Below, one piece after another: positions 52,587 through 60,279 of a stretch of DNA of 64,000 bases. How positions within the stretch are numbered: the stretch's first letter is position 1; every line of letters begins with the position of its first letter. The stretch is from Ramlibacter monticola (GTDB taxonomy: Bacteria; Pseudomonadota; Gammaproteobacteria; Burkholderiales; Burkholderiaceae_C). Both the position numbers and the translations under genes were made by a program. The stretch spans positions 248,001-312,000 of the forward strand of contig NZ_JAEQNE010000008.1 of assembly GCF_016722785.1 (NCBI RefSeq), written 5' to 3'. The notes under the pieces are model-generated. The model was not told the origin of the DNA. It did not search any database and saw only the letters and a list, made by a program, of their open reading frames with translations.

Positions 52587-53605
52587 TGCGTGCGCCGGCC
52601 GCGTCCTTCTCGCTCGCTACCGCCATGGAAGGCGGCCGGGTGCTCGCCCCCGGCCTGCTGGCCTGCGGGGTGGTGGCCGCGGCGTCGGCCTTCCTCGCGC
52701 AGCACTACGGCGCGCCCGTGATGCTGTTCGCGCTGCTGCTCGGCATGGCGATGAACTTCCTGTCGGTGGAAGGCGCGTGCAAGCCGGGCATCGAGTTCGC
52801 CGCGCGCCACGTGCTGCGCGTCGGCATCGCCCTGCTCGGACTGCGCATCACCGCCGGCCAGGTGGCGGCGCTTGGCTGGGAGCCCTCCCTGCTGGTGGTG
52901 GGGTCCGTGGCGGCCACGATCACCGTGGGCATCGTCGCCGCGCGCCTCATGGGCTTCGACTGGCGCTTCGGCCTCCTGAGCGGCGGCGCCACCGCGATCT
53001 GCGGCGCGTCGGCGGCGCTGGCCATCTCGGCCGCCCTGCCGGCCCATGCGAAGAAGGACCGCGCGACCCTGTTCACCGTGATCGGCGTGTCGATGCTGTC
53101 GACTGTGGCGATGATCGCCTACCCGCTGGTGGCGCGTGCCCTCGGCCTGTCGGAGCAGGCGGCCGGGGTGTTCCTCGGCGCCACCATCCACGATGTGGCA
53201 CAGGTGGTCGGCGCCGGCTACAGCATGTCCACGCCGGTGGGCGACTCCGCCACCATCGTGAAGCTGATGCGGGTGGCCATGCTGCTGCCGGTGATCGTGG
53301 TGGCCACGCTGCTCACGCGCGACCGCAACGCGCCGGCCGGGCAACGCCCGCCGCTGCTGCCCGGGTTCGCGCTCGCCTTCGCCGCGCTGGTGGTGATCAA
53401 CAGCCTCGGCTGGGTGCCGAAGGTGGTGCAGTCCACCGGCGGCGACATCTCGCGCTGGTGCCTGCTGGCGGCCATCGCCGGCATCGGCATGAAGACGCAG
53501 ATGCGCGAGCTGGTGAAGGTGGGCTGGCGCCCCGTGGCCCTGATGGTGGGCGAAACGCTGTTCCTGGCCGTCCTCGTGATCCTCTGCCTGCGCTTCGCCT
53601 CGTGA
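52586..53605 (+). CDS. YeiH-family (UPF0324) putative sulfate exporter
   Basis: 339 aa membrane protein with about ten helices. Signatures MLFALLLGMAMNFLS, SGGATAICGASAALAISAAL and GIGMKTQMRELVKVGWRP are typical of the conserved hypothetical 698 family, often named putative sulfate exporter. Export of sulfate or sulfite is proposed for relatives, not proven here. Start TGATG-coupled to the ligase. If the dioxygenase is taurine-like, this would remove sulfite-derived sulfate. Confidence 0.88.
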   Translation: MRAPAASFSLATAMEGGRVLAPGLLACGVVAAASAFLAQHYGAPVMLFALLLGMAMNFLSVEGACKPGIEFAARHVLRVGIALLGLRITAGQVAALGWEPSLLVVGSVAATITVGIVAARLMGFDWRFGLLSGGATAICGASAALAISAALPAHAKKDRATLFTVIGVSMLSTVAMIAYPLVARALGLSEQAAGVFLGATIHDVAQVVGAGYSMSTPVGDSATIVKLMRVAMLLPVIVVATLLTRDRNAPAGQRPPLLPGFALAFAALVVINSLGWVPKVVQSTGGDISRWCLLAAIAGIGMKTQMRELVKVGWRPVALMVGETLFLAVLVILCLRFAS

Positions 53606-53645
53606 GCGCGGCAACCCGAAAACTCGTACAAATGGAGACCTTCCG

Positions 53646-54635
53646 ATGAACCGTTCCTCCGATTTCCCGCTCCGCCGGCGCGCCCTGCTGGCACTGGGCG
53701 CGGGTGCGCTCGCAAGCCCCTGGGCCGCCGCGCAAGAGCCGTCCGGCAAGCCGCTGCGCCTGGTGGTGGCGGGACCGGCCGGCGGCAGCGCCGACCTCGT
53801 CGCGCGCCTGGTGGCCGAGCCGCTCTCGCGCGAACTGGGGCAGCCGGTGATGGTGGACCCGAAGCCCGGCGCCGCCGGCGCCATCGCCGTGGGCGAGCTG
53901 CTCAACGCGCCGGCGGACGGACAGACGCTGCTGGTGGGCGTGAACTCGCTGGTGAGCGAGATCCCGCACATCGTGAAGCTGCGCTGGGACATGGCGCAGG
54001 CCGTGCGGCCGCTGGCCGAACTGGCCCGGGGCGGACTGGCGCTGGTGGCCAATCCCTCGCTGCCCGTCGCCACCGTGCCGCAGCTGGTGGCCTACGCCAA
54101 GGCCAACCCCGGCAAGCTGAGCTACGCCTCCTACAGCCCCGGCACGCTGTCGCACGTGCTCGGCGTGATCCTGAACAAGGAAGCCGGGATCGAGCTGCTG
54201 CACGTGGGCTACAAGGGTTCGCCGCCCGCGCTGGCCGACGTCATGGGCGGCCACGTGCCGCTGATGTTCGACGGCCTGGCCACCTCGCTGCCGCTGGTCC
54301 GCAGCGGCAAGCTGAAGGTGCTCGCCGTCAGCACGCCGAAGCGGGTGCCGCAGCTGCCGGACGTTCCGACCTTCCACGAGGCCGGCTTTCCGCAGATGGA
54401 TGCCGTCGCCTGGATGGGGCTGTGGTGCAAGCCGGACCTCGGCGCCCCGGCGCAGGCCCGCCTGCGCGCGGCGACGCTGAAGGTGCTGGCCGACCCGGCG
54501 CTGCGCACGCGCATGCTGGACACGGGCTTCGACATCGGCCTGCCCCGCGCGACCGAGGAGATGGCGCGCGAGCTGAGGACGGATTACGAGCGCGTCGGCG
54601 CCGTCCTCAAGTCGGTCGGCTTCCGGCCGGAGTGA
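53646..54635 (+). CDS. Bug-family (TctC) substrate-binding protein
   Basis: 329 aa. Tripartite tricarboxylate-type extracytoplasmic binding protein with Tat/Sec-type signal (RRRALLALGAGALASPWAAAQ; RR near residue 10). Bug features: LVVAGPAGGSADLVARLVAEPLSRELGQPVMVDPKPGAAG, YASYSPGTLSHV, and YKGSPPALADVMGGHV. No TctA/TctB in the operon. Last gene; 40 bp after YeiH. Binds a carboxylate, probably supporting the operon's uptake, but identity is unknown. Confidence 0.92.
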   Translation: MNRSSDFPLRRRALLALGAGALASPWAAAQEPSGKPLRLVVAGPAGGSADLVARLVAEPLSRELGQPVMVDPKPGAAGAIAVGELLNAPADGQTLLVGVNSLVSEIPHIVKLRWDMAQAVRPLAELARGGLALVANPSLPVATVPQLVAYAKANPGKLSYASYSPGTLSHVLGVILNKEAGIELLHVGYKGSPPALADVMGGHVPLMFDGLATSLPLVRSGKLKVLAVSTPKRVPQLPDVPTFHEAGFPQMDAVAWMGLWCKPDLGAPAQARLRAATLKVLADPALRTRMLDTGFDIGLPRATEEMARELRTDYERVGAVLKSVGFRPE

Positions 54636-54640
54636 AGAGG

Positions 54641-54660
54641 GCCCGGGCTCCGGCCCGGGT
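54641..54660. terminator. GC-rich hairpin between convergent genes
   Basis: CCCGGGC-TCCG-GCCCGGG-type stem, directly after the Bug gene stop and one base before the stop of the convergent receptor gene. No T-run, so it may be a Rho-assisted or shared bidirectional terminator. Confidence 0.35.
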
Positions 54661-55761
54661 TCAGCGCCTGAACTTGCCGTCCGCCCCGATGATCGAGAGG
54701 TCGGCGAAGTCCAAGCCCGTGTGGTCCTCGGGCCCGAAGCCCAGCTCCAGCCCGCCCACGTCGAACTTGTGGATGCTTTCCAGCGCCGCGACGACCTTGG
54801 CCCGGGTGGGGTTCGGGCCGGCGCGGCGCAGGCCTTCGACCAGGACCTTGGCCGCGGCGTAGCCCTCCAGCATCTGCGGGCTCAGCTCCAGGTTCTTTTC
54901 CTTGGCCAGGGCAGCCGCCTCCTTGATGAAGGGGTAGGCATAGGAGCGCTCGGACGGGAACACCTGCGTGACGATCACGCCGCGGGCATCCTCGCCCAGG
55001 CTCTTGATGAAGCCGCTGGACGCATTGTTGGACAAGGTCACCACCTGCGCCGCGGACTTCGCCGCGCGCAGCGCCTTCACGCCGTCGGCCACCGCGTTGG
55101 CGGACGCGATCCACACGATGGCCTGCGCCTCCTTGGCAACGATGGGCGGGATGATGGTGGCGTAGTCCGGCTTGCCGCGGCTGGCCTTGATCACCACCAC
55201 CGGCTCGATGCCCGCCTTGGCGAAGCCCTTGGCGGCACCCTCGCGTCCGTCCTCCCCGAACGAGTCGTCGGCGTGGACGACCGCGATGCGGGTGATGCCC
55301 AGCGTGTGCAGGTGCGACACCGCCTTCTCGGCCTCGCGCTGGTAGGAGGAGCGGACGTTGAAGATCGTCCTGTGGACCGGGTGGTGCAGCACCATCGCGC
55401 CCGTGGAGGGCGCCACGAGCGCCACGCCGCGCGCTTCCAGCAGCGGGATGAAGGCCTCGGTGTGCGGAGTGCCGCGGTTGAGGAACATGGCCAGCACGTT
55501 CTTCTCCTCGATCAGCACCTTGGCATTGGCGGCGGCGAGCGGCGGCTCGAACTTGTCGTCGAGCGAGACCAGTTCGATCTTCTGCCCGTGGACGCCCCCC
55601 TTGGCGTTGATGCTGTCGATCCACAGCTTCGCGCCTTCGGTCGTCTCCTTCACGCCGGCGGCGACCGGGCCGCTGAAGCCCGCCGTCTGACCGATCAGGA
55701 GCTGGGAACAGGCCCACACGGGCGCGAGCGCGGCGCACGCCGCGACCACGAACTTCTTCAT
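54661..55761 (-). CDS. ABC transporter substrate-binding protein (LivK-like)
   Basis: 366 aa from ATG 55761. Signal peptide ending near VWACSQ. Type I periplasmic binding fold of the branched-chain amino acid/urea receptor family: LLIGQTAGFSGPVAAGVKETTEGAKLWID, FNVRSSYQREAEKAVSHLHTLGITRIAVVHADDSFGEDG. Probably binds a hydrophobic or aromatic acid; ABC permease and ATPase genes are not adjacent, so it is an orphan receptor. The longer start at 55776 lacks support. Confidence 0.88.
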   Translation of the reverse strand: MKKFVVAACAALAPVWACSQLLIGQTAGFSGPVAAGVKETTEGAKLWIDSINAKGGVHGQKIELVSLDDKFEPPLAAANAKVLIEEKNVLAMFLNRGTPHTEAFIPLLEARGVALVAPSTGAMVLHHPVHRTIFNVRSSYQREAEKAVSHLHTLGITRIAVVHADDSFGEDGREGAAKGFAKAGIEPVVVIKASRGKPDYATIIPPIVAKEAQAIVWIASANAVADGVKALRAAKSAAQVVTLSNNASSGFIKSLGEDARGVIVTQVFPSERSYAYPFIKEAAALAKEKNLELSPQMLEGYAAAKVLVEGLRRAGPNPTRAKVVAALESIHKFDVGGLELGFGPEDHTGLDFADLSIIGADGKFRR

Positions 55762-55953
55762 CCGGACTTCTCCCACGACTCTCGTACCAAAAACGAGCGG
55801 TACTGTAGAGATGACCCCGGAGCGAAGCTACCGGGGTGAACCCGTAAGCCCTCCGCATTAATCCGCCTTGCTTACCGGACGCCGGCTCCTGGGCCAAGGG
55901 CCCTGCCTGCCCGCGGGTCCACGACCCCACGCCCCTGAGCGGGCAGCGCCTGA
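55762..55953. other. Intergenic region between receptor and monooxygenase genes
   Basis: About 190 bp with no gene. Contains a palindromic stretch TGGGCCAAGGGCCC at about 55889-55902, which is not counted with the 31-41 kb sites because both arms deviate. Confidence 0.5.
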
Positions 55954-57132
55954 TCAGGCCGGCAGCGGCACGGTCAACGGATCGTAGGAGTAGAGCCACT
56001 GGGAGCGGCTCTTCGTGAGGTCCTTCTGTCGGAAGGCCTCGCGCATCGCTTGCGCGTCCTCGATGCGGTAGAGGCTGCGGCTCTCGGTGGACTCGTTCAC
56101 CACGCGCGAGGTGCGCGCGACCCGCGCCTCCTGGTAGGCCTGCAGGGCCGCGGCGACGGAGCGCCCTTCGGCCAGGCAGCGCGCGAGCACCGCCGCGTCC
56201 TCGATCGCCATGGCGGCGCCGGAGGCGATGTAGGGCAGCGTGGGATGGGCCGCATCCCCGAGCAGGGTGGCGCGCGCGGTACTCCAGCCGCCCACCGGCG
56301 GCCGGTTGTTCAGGGCATAGCGGAAGCACGCATCGCGGTCGATCGCGTCGATCGCGGTCTGGACCACCGGGTGACAGCCCGCGAAGTCGGCCTTCAGTTC
56401 CTCCCAGGGCCTTTTCTGCGTCCAGGACTCGCTCTCGGGCTGCGCGTGTTCGACCAGGCCCACGAAGTTCATCAGGGCGCCGGCGCGCAGGTAGTACATG
56501 ACGGCGTGCCGCTTCGGCCCGCACCAGACGGTGGACACGCGGTCCATGAGGTCGGCGGGCAGGCGCTCGACCGGGATCACCGCGCGCCACGCGACGTCGC
56601 CCGTGTAGCTGACCGGCGTGGCGCCGAGGATCTGCGAGCGGATGGCGGACCGGATCCCGTCGGCGCCGACCAGCACGTCGCCGGACACCCGGCGTCCGCC
56701 GGCCAGGACGAGGGTCACCGCCTCGGCGGATTCCTCGAAGCGTTCGGCCTTCGCGCCCAGCACGATCGCATCGGCATCCAGGCTCCTGACCTTGCGCACC
56801 AGGATGTCGTGCAGGTCGGCACGGTGGATGTGGAAGTAGGGCGCGCCATGCGCGGACTCGTGCTGCTCGCCCAGCGGGATGCGGTGCATCAGTTCCGCGG
56901 TGTCGAACCGGCGGTACTCGAAGGCCTTGGGGCGGACCACCACGCGTTCCAGTTGCTCGCGCAGGCCCAGGTCGTACAGCACCTTGACCGCATTCGCGCT
57001 TTGCTGGATGCCCGCGCCGACCTCCCCCAGGGTTTGCGCCTGCTCGACCACCTCGACCTCGACGCCGCGCTGCAGCAGGCAGGCGGCGGCCGCGAGGCCG
57101 CCCAGGCCCGCGCCGGCGATGATGACCTTCAT
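55954..57132 (-). CDS. FAD-dependent aromatic monooxygenase (salicylate hydroxylase-like)
   Basis: 392 aa. FAD-binding fold VIIAGAGLGGLAAAACLLQRG at the N-terminus, DG motif VLVGADGIRSAIRS (residues ~155-168), and GDAAHPTLPYIASGAAMAIEDAAVLA (~285-310). Resembles salicylate and 3-hydroxybenzoate 6-hydroxylases; the substrate is uncertain. Located between the broken Bug gene and the ABC receptor on the same strand as both, so these three may once have formed an aromatic acid uptake and oxidation unit. Confidence 0.88.
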   Translation of the reverse strand: MKVIIAGAGLGGLAAAACLLQRGVEVEVVEQAQTLGEVGAGIQQSANAVKVLYDLGLREQLERVVVRPKAFEYRRFDTAELMHRIPLGEQHESAHGAPYFHIHRADLHDILVRKVRSLDADAIVLGAKAERFEESAEAVTLVLAGGRRVSGDVLVGADGIRSAIRSQILGATPVSYTGDVAWRAVIPVERLPADLMDRVSTVWCGPKRHAVMYYLRAGALMNFVGLVEHAQPESESWTQKRPWEELKADFAGCHPVVQTAIDAIDRDACFRYALNNRPPVGGWSTARATLLGDAAHPTLPYIASGAAMAIEDAAVLARCLAEGRSVAAALQAYQEARVARTSRVVNESTESRSLYRIEDAQAMREAFRQKDLTKSRSQWLYSYDPLTVPLPA

Positions 57133-57150
57133 GGACTCCCCTCCCCGGTT

Positions 57151-57980
57151 TCAGTCCGCCTGGATACCGGCGGTCCGGATCACGTTCGACCAGCGCGCGA
57201 CTTCCGCCTGCACCAGCCTTTCGAGCACTTCGGGACGCCCTGGCGTCACCACCAGGCCCTGCTTCTCCAGCGCCTCGACGACCTCGGCCTGGGCGAGGAT
57301 CTGGTTGACTTCGGCGTTGAGCCGCTGCACCACCTGCGGCGGCGTGCGGGCCGGCGCGAAGAAACCGAACCAGAGGTCCACGTCGGCGCCCTTGACGCCC
57401 TCTTCGGCCAGGGTCGGCACGTCGGCGATCGCCGGCACGCGGCGATCCTGGGTGACGGCGAGCAGCCGGATTTTCCCGGTCTTGCGCTGCGCCAGCGCGG
57501 TGTTGACCGGCAGGATCATGGCCTGCACCTGGCCGCCCAGCAGGTCGGTGATCGCGCCGGCGGAACCCTTGTACGGGATGTGCAGGAGCGACACGCCGGC
57601 GCTCTGCTTGAACAACTCCATCGCCAGGTGCTGCGGCGTGCCGTTGCCGGGCGAGGAATAGGAGTACTTGCGTTGGTCGCGATGGTGCTGGCCGTCATGA
57701 GCAGCGTGTGGCCGTCGGGGGCCGCGTTGGCGACATAGGCGGTGCCGATGTTGCCGCTGGCGCCGACGCGGTTCTCCACGACCACGGGCTGCCCGAGGCG
57801 CTGCATCAGCTTGGGGGCTATGGTGCGTGCGAGCACGTCGGGCGTGGTGCCCGGGGTGAACGGCACCACGATGGTCGTCGGCCGGCCCTCCTGGGCGCGG
57901 GCCGCGAGCGGCAGGCCGGCGGCGGCCAGCAGGGCCCGCAGGGTCTCCCGCCTGCGGGCCTGGAAAATTCCCGTAGTCAC
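57151..57980 (-). pseudogene. Bug-family receptor, broken by internal deletion and frameshift
   Basis: The first part (from ATG 57980) reads a signal peptide, RPTTIVVPFTPGTTPDVLARTIAPKLMQRLGQPVVVENRVGASGNIGTAYVA, then LLMTASTIATNA; the rest continues in another frame as KYSYSSPGNGTPQHLAMELFKQSAGVSLLHIPYKGSAG to the end at 57151. Intact Bug proteins have about 50 residues between these parts. The junction is near 57668-57675. A deletion of about 150 bp with loss of frame is implied, so no functional protein is expected. It is upstream of the monooxygenase. Confidence 0.85.
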
Positions 57981-58164
57981 TTCTTGTACTCCTGGCGCGC
58001 CAGCGGCGCGCAGGAAGGCACTCTATTTCGCGGCCGCGGACGGGTAAAGGCCGGCGCTGGAAATCATATTTTCGGGCCGCGCAACACTGCCGTGCAGGCG
58101 GATGCGCGCTTGTGCTGGCGGCCGCCGCGTCCTAAGCTGTCGCGCCCCACGTCTGGAGGTGAAC

Positions 58165-59223
58165 ATGCCCCTTGCCTCGTCCGTCCGGGCCGCCCTCGCG
58201 GCTTCGCTCGTGCTGGCCGCCGCCGGCGCCCTGGCGCAGAACGCGCCGCTGCAGCCGCGCGAGCTGCCCGCCAGGCGCATCCCCGTGCCGAGCACCGTCA
58301 GCCCCGAGCTGCAGCAGCTGATCGGCCAGCCGCTGCGCACCGGCTGGAACACGCCGCCCACCACGCCGGAAGGATGGAAGCAGCTGGCGGAGAGCCTGCG
58401 CGCCGCCGCCGCGCCGAACGTGCAGGCGATGCGCGAGCGCCTGAAGGTGCGCGTGGAGCCCGGAACCCTGGGCGGCGTGAAGATCTACACGGTCACGCCG
58501 GAAACGATCCGTCCCGAGAACCGCGAGCGGACCCTCGTGCAGGTCCACGGCGGCTGCTACGTGCTCAATCCCGCCGAAGCCGCCCTGCCCGAAGCCATGC
58601 TGATCGCCGCCATCGGCGGCTACCGCGTCATCGCGGTGGACTACCGCATGCCCCCCGAAGCCTATTTCCCGGCGGCCCTGGACGATTCGATGGCGGTGTA
58701 CCGCGCGGTCATCGCCAAGACCGATCCCAGGCGCGTCGGCCTGATCGGCACCTCCGCGGGAGGCGCCCTGGTGCTGGAGATGGGCCTGCGCGCCAAGCAG
58801 CTGGACGTGCCCCTGCCGGGCGCGATCGCCTCGGGCACGCCGATGTCGGACAGCACCAAGACCGGCGACACCTTCCACACCAACGAGATGCTGGACAACG
58901 TCCTGGTCTCGCCGGAAGGCTTCTGCGATGCGGCCGCCGCCTTCTACGCCAACGGCCACGACCTGAAGGACCCGCTCATCTCGCCGGTCTACGGCGATAT
59001 GGGCGGCTTCCCGCCGACCATCCTCACCTCGGGCACGCGCGACCTCCTCCTGAGCAACACCGTGCGCGTGCACCGCAAGCTGCGCAACCTCGGCATCGAA
59101 TCCTTCCTGCAGGTCTACGAGGGGCAGTCGCACGCGCACTACGGCCGCGACGACCGCATCCCGGAAGTGCGCGAGGCCTTCGGCGAGATCGCCTACTTCT
59201 TCAACAAGCACCTGGGGAAGTAG
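58165..59223 (+). CDS. Exported alpha/beta hydrolase (HSL-like esterase)
   Basis: 352 aa. Signal peptide (VRAALAASLVLAAAGALAQ). Hormone-sensitive-lipase family: oxyanion motif QVHGGCYVLN near residue 128, nucleophile GTSAGG (residue ~195), DYRMPPEAYFPAAL between, and catalytic His in QSHAHYG. Exported, so it probably cleaves external esters. GTCTGGAGGTG ribosome site before ATG 58165. Stands alone on the + strand after the broken Bug gene. Confidence 0.88.
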   Translation: MPLASSVRAALAASLVLAAAGALAQNAPLQPRELPARRIPVPSTVSPELQQLIGQPLRTGWNTPPTTPEGWKQLAESLRAAAAPNVQAMRERLKVRVEPGTLGGVKIYTVTPETIRPENRERTLVQVHGGCYVLNPAEAALPEAMLIAAIGGYRVIAVDYRMPPEAYFPAALDDSMAVYRAVIAKTDPRRVGLIGTSAGGALVLEMGLRAKQLDVPLPGAIASGTPMSDSTKTGDTFHTNEMLDNVLVSPEGFCDAAAAFYANGHDLKDPLISPVYGDMGGFPPTILTSGTRDLLLSNTVRVHRKLRNLGIESFLQVYEGQSHAHYGRDDRIPEVREAFGEIAYFFNKHLGK

Positions 59224-59323
59224 CGTGCCTTGCCTGCGGGTCGGCTCGGTCGTCTTCGCCTTCGCGTCGCGGTCGCTGATCGACTGGCAAGCACTGTGCG
59301 GGAAGCGAACGTAGGCTGCACCC

Positions 59324-60151
59324 GTGGCGCACTTCACTCCCGAAGACCTGGACCGGCTCGCTTCCGCGCTGCTTCGGGCCGGTGCCGAGGAGATCATGCC
59401 GCGCTTCGGCAAGGTGGCGGCGCCCGCGGCGCGGCGCAAGACCTCGGCGTTCGACATCGTGACCGACGCGGACGAAGCCGCGGAACGCGCCATCGCGGGC
59501 GCGCTGCGAACGCACTTCCCCGGCTGCGTGGTGATCGGCGAAGAGGCGGCGGACAAGGATCCGGCGCTCCTGCAAGGCCTGCACTCCGCCGAGCTCTGCT
59601 TCCTCGTCGATCCGCTCGACGGCACCAAGAACTTCGCCTCCGGCCTTCCCCTCTTCGGGCTGATGGCCGCTGCGGTCGTGCGCGGCCAGGTCGTCGCGGG
59701 CGTCATCCACGATCCGGTCGGCGGCAGGATGGCGCTGGCGCGCCTGGGCGCCGGAGCCTGGCTGCAGGACCGCAGCGGCGCACGCGAAAGGATGCGGGTC
59801 GCCGACCCGGTGGCGGTGGAAGAGATCGAAGGAATCGCCGGCACCAACTTCCTGCCCGAGCCCCTGCGCACGCGCGTCAACACGAACCTGTCGCGCCTGC
59901 GGATGACGAACTGGTTCCGCTGCGCCGCCCACGAGTACCTGCTGGCCGCTGCCGGGCACTGCCACATCCTGTTCTACAACCGGCTCATGCCCTGGGACCA
60001 TGCCGCGGGGTGGTTGCTGCACCGGGAAGCCGGCGGCTTCTCGGCGCATTTCGACGGCAGCGCCTGGCTGCCGTCGCACACCTCCGGCGGGCTGCTCTAC
60101 GCGCCCGACCGCGCATCGTGGGAGGCCGTGCGGCGCGCCCTGCTGGAGTGA
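59324..60151 (+). CDS. Inositol monophosphatase family protein
   Basis: 275 aa. Metal-dependent phosphatase. Motifs: FDIVTDADEAAE near residue 45, IGEEAADKD, FLVDPLDGTKNFASGLPLFGLM (DPLDGT at ~86) and PWDHAAGWLLHREAGG (WDHAAG). These are the conserved Asp/Glu metal ligands of the IMPase/CysQ family. Precise substrate (inositol phosphate, PAP, histidinol phosphate) unknown. GTG start at 59324. Confidence 0.9.
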   Translation: MAHFTPEDLDRLASALLRAGAEEIMPRFGKVAAPAARRKTSAFDIVTDADEAAERAIAGALRTHFPGCVVIGEEAADKDPALLQGLHSAELCFLVDPLDGTKNFASGLPLFGLMAAAVVRGQVVAGVIHDPVGGRMALARLGAGAWLQDRSGARERMRVADPVAVEEIEGIAGTNFLPEPLRTRVNTNLSRLRMTNWFRCAAHEYLLAAAGHCHILFYNRLMPWDHAAGWLLHREAGGFSAHFDGSAWLPSHTSGGLLYAPDRASWEAVRRALLE

Positions 60152-60205
60152 GCGCGGCCGGGACTGCGGGTAAACCGGTATTCGCGTGCGTATTTCGACC
60201 GGATC

Positions 60206-60219
60206 TTGACCGGCATCAA
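60206..60219 (+). promoter_or_regulatory. FNR/Anr-like box upstream of the NfnAB-like fusion gene
   Basis: TTGAC-CGGC-ATCAA, 9 of 10 to TTGAT-N4-ATCAA, at 61-74 bp before ATG 60280. This distance fits an activating site for FNR-type regulators. The binder is inferred. Confidence 0.5.
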
Positions 60220-60279
60220 ATCCACACTGGGGGGCGAGCTGCTCCACTGCGTTCTTCGTTCCCCCCGGAAGGAAGATCC

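Noticed and set aside
55889..55902. Palindrome TGGGCCAAGGGCCC
   Set aside because: Looks like the 31-41 kb motif but both arms deviate and no regulon gene is nearby; probably chance in GC-rich DNA.
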